Part shown: one piece after another, positions 1-8,601 of the stretch
How positions within the stretch are numbered: the stretch's first letter is position 1
Layout of the letters: every line of letters begins with the position of its first letter
NCBI RefSeq assembly: GCF_009712035.1
Contig: NZ_VILB01000007.1
Span: forward strand, 62,001 to 126,000
Direction of reading: 5' to 3'
From: Anabaena sp. UHCC 0187
Lineage (GTDB): Bacteria; Cyanobacteriota; Cyanobacteriia; Cyanobacteriales; Nostocaceae
Length of the DNA: 64,000 bases
Notes under the pieces: model-generated
What the model was told of the DNA's origin: nothing
Seen by the model: only the letters and a program-made list of their open reading frames with translations
Databases searched by the model: none
Position numbers and translations under genes: made by a program

Positions 1-179
1 CCTTTATTGAAGGTAATATTGGTAATGCTACTCAAACTAACTTTGAGGCATTTTATAACCTCCCGATTAATGATCATATCCGGGTGACACCTCTAATTCA
101 AGTAATCACAAATGCGGCAAATCAGGATAATAACGGCACTATCACGACAGGGACGCTAAGAACTGTCTTTTCTTTTTAG
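1..179 (+). CDS. C-terminal end of an outer-membrane porin (partial)
   Basis: The reading frame is open from the window edge to a TAG at 177-179 and encodes about 58 residues ending in LRTVFSF. Alternating hydrophobic/polar residues and a terminal phenylalanine are typical of a last outer-membrane beta strand. The tail resembles the ends of the large cyanobacterial OprB / iron-uptake porins with an N-terminal SLH domain, which insert in the outer membrane and pass small solutes. Only the tail is visible, so family membership is an inference from the C-terminal motif and substrate cannot be judged. The next gene starts 75 bases downstream. Confidence 0.6.
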   Translation, partial: FIEGNIGNATQTNFEAFYNLPINDHIRVTPLIQVITNAANQDNNGTITTGTLRTVFSF

Positions 180-253
180 CTAAATACAATTATTACTTGA
201 GCAACATTTTTCCTCAAAGTTAAACCAGTTTTTTATTAAAACAAGGTATCACA

Positions 254-571
254 ATGAAATTAGATAAGTTTACTCTCGCACAAAATATGGCTTTCCTGAT
301 ATCTATTCCCCCGGAAAGCAATCTCGCTAAATTACTGGCTTTTTGCTTGAGTACAAAGGTTAGGGAAAATACGACAGGAACAAAAATATTGGAGATGACT
401 TATGAGTTAATGGAAAATCCATCGAAATTACCTTATTGGACTCAAGACATTATGGGACAGGATTTAGATTACACCACAGAGGAGTGGGAAGCATTGGGAG
501 AAATGGGTATTAAGGATGCTAATCAGTTTATGAATACTCTATGGGAAGAATTAGAAAATTTGAGTTTGTAA
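254..571 (+). CDS. Hypothetical protein, 105 aa
   Basis: I do not recognise this family. The product is a small, acidic, soluble-looking protein without a signal peptide or membrane segment. The C-terminal half is rich in Glu, Trp and Leu (the stretch around EEWEALGEMGIKDANQF) and looks helical. ATG start 10 bases after an AAGG-like stretch. It stands alone between the porin tail and the globin pair; nothing in the sequence shows that it is co-transcribed with either, since almost 200 bases separate it from the first globin. Confidence 0.6.
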   Translation: MKLDKFTLAQNMAFLISIPPESNLAKLLAFCLSTKVRENTTGTKILEMTYELMENPSKLPYWTQDIMGQDLDYTTEEWEALGEMGIKDANQFMNTLWEELENLSL

Positions 572-766
572 TTGCTTTTTTCAAATCACAGAAATTTTTA
601 GGTTACAGGGATTCTATAAAATTAACTTGCAGGAGAAATGCAAAGTAAGTTAAACTGTGAATAAGTAAAAATTCAAGGTACATAAATATTTTTTGAATAT
701 TTCTTGAATATTTTTTAAATCACAATCTTTCCATGTGTACAAAGTTAAATTAACGAGGGAAAACTT

Positions 767-1183
767 ATGTCGTTAAATGTTGAAGTTTTAGAGCAAAGTT
801 TTGAAAAAATTAAACCTCACGCTGATAAATTTGCAGCCAGTTTCTATGAAAATCTTTTTCAAGCGCACCCAGAAGTAAAACCACTGTTTACTAAAACAGA
901 TATGAAAAAACAAGAAACAATGTTGTTAAAGGCTCTAGTTTTGGTAGTAGAAAATCTCCGCAACCCAGAGGCTTTAAGTCCAGTCCTTAACGCTCTAGGT
1001 GCTAGGCACGTTGGTTATGGGGCTATTCCCAAATATTATGAACCTGTGGGAAAAGCTCTGCTAATAACGTTTGAACAGTATCTCGCTGAAGATTGGACTC
1101 CTGAAATTAAACAAGCTTGGCTAGATGCTTATGGAGTCATTACTACTTTGATGCTCAAAGGTGCGGGACAAAAATCTGAATAG
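767..1183 (+). CDS. Single-domain bacterial globin, probably a truncated copy of the downstream globin fusion
   Basis: The 138-residue product is a Vitreoscilla-haemoglobin-like globin. It has the FYENLF helix-B motif with Tyr27 (B10), a proximal haem histidine at about residue 81 (ARH) and the PKYY..VG helix that follows. The family binds O2 and NO and is usually linked to NO detoxification or low-oxygen metabolism. Residues 1-130 are nearly identical to the N-terminus of the next gene, and the short stretch upstream of both starts is similar as well, so the pair arose by tandem duplication. The frame ends at TAG 1181-1183, but homology to the second protein's linker continues in frame after it, so the stop looks secondary. 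Confidence 0.88.
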   Translation: MSLNVEVLEQSFEKIKPHADKFAASFYENLFQAHPEVKPLFTKTDMKKQETMLLKALVLVVENLRNPEALSPVLNALGARHVGYGAIPKYYEPVGKALLITFEQYLAEDWTPEIKQAWLDAYGVITTLMLKGAGQKSE

Positions 1184-1267
1184 CAAGTTGTTGAGAAACC
1201 TATAAATTTAGTCAAGGCTACAACGTTAAAAGTTGAAACACCAGACGAACAGAAGATATCACAATAG
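1184..1267 (+). pseudogene. Residual coding tail of the first globin after a premature stop
   Basis: Directly after the TAG of the first globin the same frame stays open for 27 codons to a second TAG at 1265-1267. It reads QVVEKP, then a short gap, then KATTLKVE. The second globin has QVVDKP, a longer gap, then KSTTLKTE at the same position. The residual similarity shows that the first copy once continued into the same linker and has lost the linker, membrane and pentapeptide parts. Confidence 0.75.
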
Positions 1268-1483
1268 GAGAACTCCTAAAAAGCACATTTTATAAACCTT
1301 ACCAAATAAGGATTTCAGGTTTTCAATTTAAATGTGTTTCTTTCATCTGTTGCGGGGGGCAAACCGCCCCCGTTGGAGGCTCAAATCTTGCACCTACTTC
1401 TCTGGTTTCTTAAATATATATTTTTTTAATTCGTAAATTTTTTCATGTAAGTAAAGTTAAATTAAATTAACGGAGAAAAACTT
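1268..1483 (+). terminator. Intergenic stretch with a GC-rich hairpin between the two globin genes
   Basis: This spacer holds a strong short hairpin at 1355-1371: GGGGGC, loop AAACC, GCCCCC. It is the only GC-rich patch nearby. No U-run follows, so it is not a textbook intrinsic terminator; it may still stop or attenuate transcription between the duplicated genes. An A/T-rich stretch and a purine-rich ribosome site (GGAGAAAAA) lead into the second globin start. No other gene is seen. Confidence 0.4.
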
Positions 1484-2917
1484 ATGTCCTTAAATGTTGA
1501 ACTTTTAGTGCAAAGTTTTGAAAAAGTTAAACCTTACGCTGATGAATTTGCAGCTAATTTCTACGAAAATCTTTTTCAAGCTTACCCAGAAGTGAAACCA
1601 CTGTTTACTAAAACGGAGATGAAAACCCAAGGGAAAAAATTGATCAATTCTCTGGTATTGGTAGTAGAAAATCTCCGCAACCCAGAGGCTTTATCTCCAG
1701 TTCTCAACGCTCTAGGTGCTAGACATATTAGCTATGGAGCTACTCCTAAATATTATAAACCAGTAGGTGAAGCCCTTTTAGTGACGTTTGAGCAGTATCT
1801 TGGTGAAGATTGGACTCCTGAAGTTAAAAAAGCTTGGTTAGATGCTTATAGAGATATTACTGCTTTGATGTTAAAAGGTGCAAGTCAACAATCTTCACCG
1901 CAAGTAGTTGATAAACCTGCTACTTTACCAAAACCTATCCCAACTGAAAACCCTGCAACTTTAGCGAAGTCTACAACATTAAAAACCGAAATTTCCCAAG
2001 AATCTCAACTATTGCAGTCTACATTAGAACAAGATAAAAAAGTTTTGATATCAATTCAGATTGATAGGGAAATTTTACAAGAAATTATCAATAATTTTAT
2101 TAAAAAGTATCAGCAATTCCAGACCAAAATATCAAAACAGCCATTAAGTGAAGTCCTCAAACAAATTCCTAGTAAACTTATTGATACTTTCTGGTCAGCA
2201 CCAACATGGTTAGTTGTTCTAGTTTCCACATTGATATTTATCGTATTTGTTGTTATTGCTAATGATAATTCTGTCCTAGCAGATGTTTTAGGTTCTGCTG
2301 ACAGTATTAGTTTAGTTATTGCCCTAGTTCTCTTCATTAAAGAAGCTCCAGACCGCAGAAAACAATTTCATTATCAAGCCTGGGGTACGATTGATGCGGC
2401 AAAGGATGTTAAAGTTAGTTATGCCAGAGTTTTGGCACTGCAAGATTTGAATAAGGATGGAGTTTCTTTGCGGGGTCTGGATGCTCCTGGTGCGGAGTTA
2501 GTAGATATTAATCTCCCTCGTGCCAATTTGAGTAAAGCTAATTTGATGGAATGCGATTTGAGTAATGCTAATTTAACCTATGCCGATTTAGATAATGCTA
2601 ATCTCAGTCAAACTAAACTTAGTGGTGCAAATTTGAGTCATGCAAAATTGGGGTTTGCTAAATTGAATCAGGCTAATTTGAGTAGTGCTAACTTGAGTAA
2701 TGCTAATTTAATTTGTGCAGATTTGAGTCATGCTAACTTGAGTGGTGCTAATTTAAAAGATGCTAGTTTAAGTGGTGCTAATTTGGAGGGAGCTTACCTC
2801 ACAGGTGCAAATCTCAAAAATGCTAAAGTCAGCGATTATGAATTGAGTAGTGCTTTCCTCGAAGGTGCAATTATGCCTGATGGTTCAAAGTATAAATCAC
2901 CAGTGAGCGATCGCTGA
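1484..2917 (+). CDS. Globin - transmembrane - pentapeptide repeat fusion protein, 477 aa
   Basis: Domains in order: a globin (residues 1-132, Tyr27 at B10, proximal His81), a Pro/Thr/Lys linker (about 139-170), a helical, possibly coiled segment (about 172-235), two hydrophobic segments (about 241-259 and 273-285) that look membrane-spanning, and a right-handed pentapeptide-repeat domain (about 329-455) with the A(N/D)LS pattern over some 25 repeats. The globin probably senses or binds O2/NO; the pentapeptide helix is a protein- or nucleic-acid-mimicking scaffold of unknown target. The last codons overlap a HIP1 octamer. Neighbouring single-domain globin is a truncated paralogue. The domain combination is clear; function is inference. 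Confidence 0.88.
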   Translation: MSLNVELLVQSFEKVKPYADEFAANFYENLFQAYPEVKPLFTKTEMKTQGKKLINSLVLVVENLRNPEALSPVLNALGARHISYGATPKYYKPVGEALLVTFEQYLGEDWTPEVKKAWLDAYRDITALMLKGASQQSSPQVVDKPATLPKPIPTENPATLAKSTTLKTEISQESQLLQSTLEQDKKVLISIQIDREILQEIINNFIKKYQQFQTKISKQPLSEVLKQIPSKLIDTFWSAPTWLVVLVSTLIFIVFVVIANDNSVLADVLGSADSISLVIALVLFIKEAPDRRKQFHYQAWGTIDAAKDVKVSYARVLALQDLNKDGVSLRGLDAPGAELVDINLPRANLSKANLMECDLSNANLTYADLDNANLSQTKLSGANLSHAKLGFAKLNQANLSSANLSNANLICADLSHANLSGANLKDASLSGANLEGAYLTGANLKNAKVSDYELSSAFLEGAIMPDGSKYKSPVSDR

Positions 2918-2969
2918 TTTCAGATTAAAATTAATTAACTGAATTGTTCAATTTGGAGTTTTTCTTCCC

Positions 2970-3569
2970 GTGCTGAGTTCCCCTTTACCCACTATCAACG
3001 CTCTCAAACAACCTACCAGTAATGCTTGGGTAGAGCAAGCGATCGCTAACCTTGATATTATATTACTAGATCACTCCCACTGTGAACGCAAAGCCGCTGG
3101 AGTAGCCTTAAATATGATGTTTCGCTATCCCTCTAATGCTAAAATGGTGAGGGAGTTAACCGCAATAGCACGGGAAGAACTAGAACACTTTGAACTCGTC
3201 AATCAATGGCTAGAACGCCGTAACATCAAACTAGCAGCCCTGTCCGCACCCCCCTACGGTGCAGGATTAAAATCCCAAGTTCGGGGACAAGAACCCCATA
3301 GATTTTTAGACTCCTTACTCGTCACCGGCTTAATAGAAGCCCGCAGTCATGAACGCTTAGGACTCCTCGCTGCTAACTGTCCAGAACCAGAATTAGCCGC
3401 ATTTTACCGCAGTTTAATGGCATCAGAAGCCCGACATTTTGGGATGTATTGGGTTTTAGCTGATACTTATTTTGACCGAAAAATAGTCATGGACAGATTA
3501 GACGAATTAGCAGAGGTGGAAAGTCAATTATTATCAACCTTACATCCAGAACCGAGAATACATAGTTAG
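2970..3569 (+). CDS. miaE: tRNA-(ms2io6A37) hydroxylase-like diiron protein MiaE
   Basis: The 199-residue protein has the ferritin-like diiron pattern of MiaE: an early ERKA glutamate, then EELEHFE, then EARSHER and a final SEARHFG helix. MiaE hydroxylates the isopentenyl group of modified A37 in tRNAs reading U-starting codons, an O2-dependent reaction. The start is GTG at 2970, with GGAG nine to twelve bases upstream (2955-2958); translation from it preserves the usual length of about 200 residues. It stands 52 bases after the globin fusion on the same strand, so co-transcription is possible. Identification rests on the four iron-ligand motifs and length. Confidence 0.88.
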   Translation: MLSSPLPTINALKQPTSNAWVEQAIANLDIILLDHSHCERKAAGVALNMMFRYPSNAKMVRELTAIAREELEHFELVNQWLERRNIKLAALSAPPYGAGLKSQVRGQEPHRFLDSLLVTGLIEARSHERLGLLAANCPEPELAAFYRSLMASEARHFGMYWVLADTYFDRKIVMDRLDELAEVESQLLSTLHPEPRIHS

Positions 3570-3670
3570 TCAGTTTTTGCCGGAGTATGTATTAACAACC
3601 AAGTTTGCAAATCATTCAAACTCTGAAAATCTAAAAGAGCTTCACTCAATTCTTCCAACACAGATAATGG
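3566..3670 (-). pseudogene. Remnant of a DUF4351 / Rpn-family protein (C-terminal ~34 codons)
   Basis: On the minus strand a frame closed by a stop at 3671-3673 and ending at TAA 3566-3568 reads EELSEALLDF, QSLNDLQTWL. This matches the C-terminal DUF4351 signature common at the end of cyanobacterial Rpn-family (PD-(D/E)XK transposase-like) proteins. The rest of such a gene, some 250 codons, is missing upstream. Its stop overlaps the miaE stop tail to tail. I judge it a degraded fragment rather than a gene. Confidence 0.55.
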
Positions 3671-3874
3671 TCAACCAGAAATAGATTTTATCTACAGTTC
3701 AAACAACAAAGATGGATATTGTTGAAAGAGTTTATAGAAAAGTGAATCTCTCCGCATAAATCATGATTATAATATTTATTAGTTAAAATTCCTCAAACTT
3801 TGCGTCTTTGCTCCTTAGCGTCTTTGCGCGAAACATAATTTTAACTGTAAAATAGAAAAAACCCCGGAGGTAGA
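3571..3874. repeat. Intergenic region with a dispersed 'TTTGCG..CTTTGC' repeat before recR
   Basis: About 300 bases without an intact gene. It contains the DUF4351 remnant and, at about 3799-3836, one copy of a dispersed repeat made of GCGTCTTTGC / CTCCTTAGCGTCTTTGCGCG. Related copies lie at 7616-7663 and 31304-31350 in the opposite orientation. A clear GGAGG ribosome site at 3866-3870 ends the region. Confidence 0.6.
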
Positions 3875-4474
3875 ATTACGGTTTACGCACGTCCCCTAGC
3901 CAGATTAATCGAACAATTGCAACGGCTACCCGGAGTTGGTCCCAAAAGCGCCCAACGATTAGCTTTGCACATCTTAAAAAGACCAGAAGCAGAAGTAGAG
4001 GCTTTAGCTCAAGCACTTGTTGACGCGAAAAAACAAGTAGGTTTGTGTAAAGTTTGTTTTCACCTGTCATCAGATCCAGTCTGTGAAATTTGTCGTCACC
4101 CTCAGCGAGATAATACAACTATTTGCGTAGTTGCAGATTCCCGTGATGTGATTGCATTAGAAAAAACCCGTGAATTTAAAGGTAAATATCATGTTTTAGG
4201 TGGCGTAATTTCCCCAATGGATGGTATCGGACCAGAACAGTTAAATATTCAACCCTTAGTGAGACGAGTCAGCGAACAAAAACCCCAAGAGGTGATTTTA
4301 GCTATTAGTCCCAGTATCGAAGGGGAAACCACAACATTATACATAGGTCAATTACTGAAACCATTTACTAAAGTCACCCGGATTGCCTTTGGCTTACCCG
4401 TCGGTGGGGATTTAGAATACGCTGATGAATTAACTTTAGCAAGGGCATTAGAAGGACGAAGAGAGTTAGATTAG
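3875..4474 (+). CDS. recR: Recombination mediator RecR
   Basis: RecR works with RecF/RecO to load RecA at gapped DNA. The protein shows the N-terminal helix-hairpin-helix ([18 protein letters not shown]), a four-cysteine zinc finger (C.VC ... C.IC), and a Toprim domain around [14 protein letters not shown], ending in ALEGRRELD, the usual end. The start is unusual. The conserved leader [12 protein letters not shown] is encoded upstream of the first standard start (TTG at 3917, inside the conserved helix). A perfect GGAGG (3866-3870) lies just before ATT-ACG-GTT at 3875-3883, and no ATG, GTG or TTG is available there in frame. I therefore place the start at ATT 3875, giving about 199 aa; ACG or GTT remain possible. 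Confidence 0.9.
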   Translation: MTVYARPLARLIEQLQRLPGVGPKSAQRLALHILKRPEAEVEALAQALVDAKKQVGLCKVCFHLSSDPVCEICRHPQRDNTTICVVADSRDVIALEKTREFKGKYHVLGGVISPMDGIGPEQLNIQPLVRRVSEQKPQEVILAISPSIEGETTTLYIGQLLKPFTKVTRIAFGLPVGGDLEYADELTLARALEGRRELD

Positions 4475-4588
4475 GGGACTTCTAAACTTACGCTATCAAA
4501 ACTCTTGCTTTTGCGTCTACCCTGCGGGATCTCTAAGAGAGATTGCGTGAGATTAATTCATTGCTGGGATTTCTTGATGATTTATTGA

Positions 4589-5989
4589 TTAATTTTGCAT
4601 TATGGAAATCCTCCGTTTAACTTCTGCTGATAAATCACTCAAAGCTACTTCTATTTGTTCACCACTTTGTAAATCCTTTAATGATGATTTTTGTGCTGCT
4701 GCTTCTTCCGCACCAATAATTACACAAAACCTAATTCCCTGTTTATCTGCGGCTTGAAATTGTTTACCTAATTGCTTTTTATCAAAATTAGTGACAACAT
4801 TAATTCCTGCTTGTCTTAATTGTTGTGATACTTGTAAATAAACAGGCATTAAATCCTCTTGCATATTTACTACCATTACCTGCGCTGGTGTCGCAGATAA
4901 AGTATTCAAAATACCCGCTTTTAACAACCGACTAATTAACCGAGTTAAGCCAATAGAAATACCCACACCAGGCATTTTTTCACCGATAAACGTTCCCACT
5001 AATTCTTCATATCTGCCACCAGAACAAATACTCCCTAAAGCCTCATGACCTAATAAGGTAGTTTCATAAACTGTACCAGTATAGTAATTTAAACCACGGG
5101 CAATAGATAAGTCAATACAGAAACGTTTATCAGCAACTCCCAAATTTCTAACTCCATTAATTACGGTTTCTAATTCCGTAACTCCTAAATTAAATTGTTC
5201 GGCTTCTGGCAAATTCTCAGCTAGGTGTTTAAGTTTATCTAAAATATCATCAATACTGCCATCAATTTTCACAAACTCAATAATTTTCTCCGTTTGTTCT
5301 GAAGAAATACCTTCTTTCTCTAACTCTTGTTTAACTTTAGCTTCGCCAATTTTTTCCAAATTATCAATAATACTAATACAGGTTTTAATTTGGTTTTCCG
5401 CAACTCCTACTGATTGAAAAAAGCCTGTGAGGATTTTGCGGTTATTAATGCGAATCACAAAATCACCAATATTAATCTTTTCAAAGATTTCCGCGATAAT
5501 TGCCGGCATTTGGGCATCATAAAGTAAACTCAATTTACCACGGGCAACTACATCAATATCACATTGGCGAAATTGCCGAAATCGTCCATCTTTTGCCCGT
5601 TCCCCCCGAAATACCATATCCATTTGATAACGAGCAAAAGGAAAAGTTAATTCATTTAAGTGACGAGCAATATAAGCAGCAAAAGGAACAGTTTGATCAA
5701 ACTTTAAAGCCCTAGCTTCTGAACCGGTTTCTCCAGATTTATCCTTTTCAGCTTGGCGATTGGGTGGTAAAATTGGCTCAATACCATAGATAATATTGTC
5801 ACCTTGATTACCTTTAGCCTGTAACACTTCTAACCGTTCTACTGCTGGGGTTTCAATGGGTGTAAAACCATAACTTTCAAAAACTTTACGAATTATATCT
5901 AGTAAATATACTTCGAGACGCTTTTCGCTAGGTAGAAATTCGGGAAATCCGCTGGGAGTAGAAAAGTTAATTTTGTCACTTTTAGTCAT
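4589..5989 (-). CDS. hisS: Histidyl-tRNA synthetase
   Basis: A class II synthetase that charges tRNA-His. The 466-residue protein has the HisRS catalytic core: the motif-1 region near LPSEKRLEVYLLDIIRKVF, motif 2 around FRGERAKDGRFRQFRQCDID, the histidine-A motif RGLNYYTGTVYET, and GVGISIGLTRL (motif 3), followed by an anticodon-binding domain. Length fits the longer cyanobacterial form. ATG start; the gene stands alone, convergent with recR. The 115 bases between them contain a short inverted repeat (GATCTCTAAGAGAGAT near 4529) that could terminate either gene. Confidence 0.93.
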   Translation of the reverse strand: MTKSDKINFSTPSGFPEFLPSEKRLEVYLLDIIRKVFESYGFTPIETPAVERLEVLQAKGNQGDNIIYGIEPILPPNRQAEKDKSGETGSEARALKFDQTVPFAAYIARHLNELTFPFARYQMDMVFRGERAKDGRFRQFRQCDIDVVARGKLSLLYDAQMPAIIAEIFEKINIGDFVIRINNRKILTGFFQSVGVAENQIKTCISIIDNLEKIGEAKVKQELEKEGISSEQTEKIIEFVKIDGSIDDILDKLKHLAENLPEAEQFNLGVTELETVINGVRNLGVADKRFCIDLSIARGLNYYTGTVYETTLLGHEALGSICSGGRYEELVGTFIGEKMPGVGISIGLTRLISRLLKAGILNTLSATPAQVMVVNMQEDLMPVYLQVSQQLRQAGINVVTNFDKKQLGKQFQAADKQGIRFCVIIGAEEAAAQKSSLKDLQSGEQIEVALSDLSAEVKRRISIMQN

Positions 5990-6154
5990 GTTTTTACCTT
6001 ATTAAATGGGAAATTAACCACAGAATTACTATTTTACCCTTTGTTTTTCAATTAGAGTAAATAATGTTTGTACTCAGGAATAAATTCCTGAGTATTTTCA
6101 TTTTGAGCGATGAATCGCTCACTACAGACTATATGTTAAATCATGCTCAATTAC

Positions 6155-7576
6155 TTAATCACTATCATTAAACCACCAAGGATCTTTATGAGAGTTAGTT
6201 TTCATCAAAAATGCTTTTTTTCTTAAGAAGCGATTTAAACCTATTGTACCAATCCGTGAACCTCCTAGTCCAGAAAATTTAAAAGCATTTCTGTCTCCTT
6301 CGTTAATTAATGAACTTAATCCGGCATCATTAATACTAATCACACCGGCTTCTATGTTATCAGCAACTGCTATTGCTAGTTCTTCTGATTCTGCAAATAC
6401 AGCCGCACTCAGTCCATAAATAGAATCGTTAGCTAAATTTATCGCTTCTTCGATATTAGCAAAAGACATCACAGGCATAATTGGGCCAAATGTTTCTTCA
6501 GTCATTATCTTCATGGAATGGTTAACTTCAGTGATAACTGTGGGACGACACCACCAACCTCCACCTAGTTCTTCTACTTTACCACCACAGTGAATTACTG
6601 CCCCTTTAGAAATAGCATCTTGCAAATGATCATTAATAATAGCAGCTTGTTTTTCCGAAATAATTGGACCAATTTCGCCACTTTCAATAGTTGGATATGC
6701 TAGTTTTAATTGATGAGCTTTAGTAACTAATTGATGATAAAATTCTTCAAATATAGATTCAGCAACATAAATTCTTTCAATTGCTGAACATGACTGTCCT
6801 GAATTGGCTACAGCAGCCCACAAAATTGCTGAAGTTGCTAAATCTAAATCGGCAGATTCTAAAACAATAGCTGGGTCTTTTCCTCCTAATTCTAAAAAAG
6901 CGGGAATAAAATTAATTGCCGCATTTTCAGCGACTAAACGCCCAGTTTCTACACTACCTGTAAAACAAATTAAATCTACATCTTCAATTAAAGCTGCTCC
7001 TGTTTGTGCTGCTCCTTCCACAAAGTTTAAAACATCACGTAATTGGGGAATAGTATTGAGAGTTGTCATTAAAGGAGCAACAAACCGGGGAGTTATTTCA
7101 CTGGGTTTAACTATCACCGCACAACCGGCTAATAAAGCTGGAATTGTATCAATTGTAGATAAGGACAAAGGAAAATTCCAAGGACTAATTACTCCGACTA
7201 GAGGATAAGGAGAAGCAGTTTGTTGTAAAGCAATAAAAGGAATAGATGTATTTTTAGCTGTCCCTTGTAGTAGTTGGGGGGCTATATTACACCATTTATC
7301 AATACTAGTAAGAAATGAATCTACTTCCATAATTGATGTTAATAATCTCCCCGTATCACTGACTAAAGCTTCTGTTAATTGTTTACGTTCTGATAATATA
7401 GCTTGTTTCCATGCTTTTAAAGCTGTAATTCTGCCTTCAATTCCTAATTTTCCCCAGGTACTTTGTCCTCTTCGCAGACGGTGACATTGCTGGGAAAGTA
7501 ATTTTGGTGGTGGAGGAACGATGACATAATCAAATTTACCTGTACGGGGGTTGCGGACTTCTATTGGTTTGCTCAT
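6155..7576 (-). CDS. NAD(P)-dependent aldehyde dehydrogenase
   Basis: The 473-residue protein has all ALDH superfamily landmarks: the SPWNFPLSLS cofactor-binding motif, FTGSVETGR, the general-base segment LELGGKDPAIV (catalytic Glu), the nucleophile in NSGQSCSAIERIYV (Cys) and ETFGPIMPV. Such enzymes oxidise aldehydes to acids. The closest type appears to be the succinate-semialdehyde / medium-chain aldehyde group, but the exact substrate cannot be read from sequence. It is divergent from the isocitrate-lyase family gene, with a dispersed repeat in the gap. Confidence 0.9.
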   Translation of the reverse strand: MSKPIEVRNPRTGKFDYVIVPPPPKLLSQQCHRLRRGQSTWGKLGIEGRITALKAWKQAILSERKQLTEALVSDTGRLLTSIMEVDSFLTSIDKWCNIAPQLLQGTAKNTSIPFIALQQTASPYPLVGVISPWNFPLSLSTIDTIPALLAGCAVIVKPSEITPRFVAPLMTTLNTIPQLRDVLNFVEGAAQTGAALIEDVDLICFTGSVETGRLVAENAAINFIPAFLELGGKDPAIVLESADLDLATSAILWAAVANSGQSCSAIERIYVAESIFEEFYHQLVTKAHQLKLAYPTIESGEIGPIISEKQAAIINDHLQDAISKGAVIHCGGKVEELGGGWWCRPTVITEVNHSMKIMTEETFGPIMPVMSFANIEEAINLANDSIYGLSAAVFAESEELAIAVADNIEAGVISINDAGLSSLINEGDRNAFKFSGLGGSRIGTIGLNRFLRKKAFLMKTNSHKDPWWFNDSD

Positions 7577-7615
7577 TTGTGATTAATTTAAATGTAAACT
7601 TAACAAGATTTAATT

Positions 7616-7663
7616 TTATTTCGCGCAAAGAGGCAAAGGAGCAAAGGCGCAAAGGAAGAAATA
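7616..7663 (-). repeat. Dispersed intergenic repeat in the divergent gap
   Basis: The stretch reads TTTCGCGCAAAGAGGC, AAAGGAGC, AAAGGCGC, AAAGGAAGAAATA. It is a near copy of the repeat at 31304-31350 and the inverse of that at about 3799-3836. Repeating A/G-rich octamers ending in GC are visible. No coding potential; possibly a MITE-like or REP-like element. Confidence 0.65.
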
Positions 7664-7717
7664 CAATAAATACGGTATTTATTGTATTCTCAAAATAGTC
7701 CATTTATAGTTATTTGT

Positions 7718-8581
7718 ATGTCTGCTGCTAAAAAATTGCGCGAATTACTGGCACGTCCGGAAATTATGGTTATTCCTGGTGTTTATGACTGTTTGAGTGC
7801 AAAACTGGTAGAAAAGGCTGGTTTTGACGTTGCTGCTACCAGTGGTTTTGGAATTGCTGCTTCTACTTTGGGTTTACCTGACTATGGTTTTCTCACTGCT
7901 ACGGAAAACTTGTACAGTGTCGGGCGGATAGCTCAGTCAATTAATATACCTTTGATTGCTGATTGTGATACGGGTTACGGTAATGCTTTAAATGTGATGC
8001 GGACTGTGAAAGATGCGGTGCAGTCCGGGTTAGCTGGGATTATTTTAGAAGACCAAGAATGGCCGAAGAAATGCGGACATTTTGCAGGTAAACGGGTAAT
8101 TTCTATGACTGAACACGCGGGAAAAATCCGGGCTGCGGTGGAAGCGCGTGGTGATAGCGGTTTGGTCATTATAGCCCGAACTGATGCCCGTGCGCCTTTG
8201 GGGTTGGAGGAAGCCATTGCCCGTGGTCAAGCATACATCAATGCTGGTGCAGATATCTTGTTTGTGGAAGCTCCCCAATCTGTGGCAGAGTTGGAAATTA
8301 TAGCTGCTGCTTTTCCTGATGTACCATTGGTAGCAAATATTGTTGAAGGTGGGAAAACTCCCTCCATTTCTCCTATTGAATTGCAAAATTTGGGGTTTAA
8401 AATTGTCTTTTTTCCTCTGACTGCACTCATGGCTGTAACTGAGGTAATGAGTGTTTGTTTTCGTCATTTGAAAGCACAGGGAAGGACTGATAATTTATCT
8501 GGTTTGATGAATTTTCAGGATTTTCAAGAATTGATGAATGTGCCGCAATATTTAGCTGTGGAAAAGGAGTATAAGGAATGA
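7718..8581 (+). CDS. Isocitrate lyase / PEP mutase family protein (methylisocitrate-lyase-like)
   Basis: A 287-residue TIM-barrel protein of the ICL/PEPM superfamily. Visible motifs: PGVYDCLSAKLVEKAGF, ATSGFG, DCDTGYGN (metal-binding aspartates), LEDQEWPKKCGH with the catalytic-loop cysteine, and IARTDAR. Members cleave C-C or C-P bonds of 2-oxo or 2-hydroxy acids (methylisocitrate lyase, oxaloacetate decarboxylase, carboxyvinyl-carboxyphosphonate mutase). KKCGH favours the lyase branch, but the substrate is not certain. I chose ATG 7718 because the extension from TTG 7682 adds residues with no family similarity. Confidence 0.88.
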   Translation: MSAAKKLRELLARPEIMVIPGVYDCLSAKLVEKAGFDVAATSGFGIAASTLGLPDYGFLTATENLYSVGRIAQSINIPLIADCDTGYGNALNVMRTVKDAVQSGLAGIILEDQEWPKKCGHFAGKRVISMTEHAGKIRAAVEARGDSGLVIIARTDARAPLGLEEAIARGQAYINAGADILFVEAPQSVAELEIIAAAFPDVPLVANIVEGGKTPSISPIELQNLGFKIVFFPLTALMAVTEVMSVCFRHLKAQGRTDNLSGLMNFQDFQELMNVPQYLAVEKEYKE

Positions 8582-8601
8582 ATTATGAACAGCATTAATA
8601 A

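Noticed and set aside
8045-8467. Minus-strand ORF of 140 codons inside the isocitrate-lyase family gene
   Set aside because: The sense-strand protein has clear family motifs; the antisense frame has none and no ribosome site.
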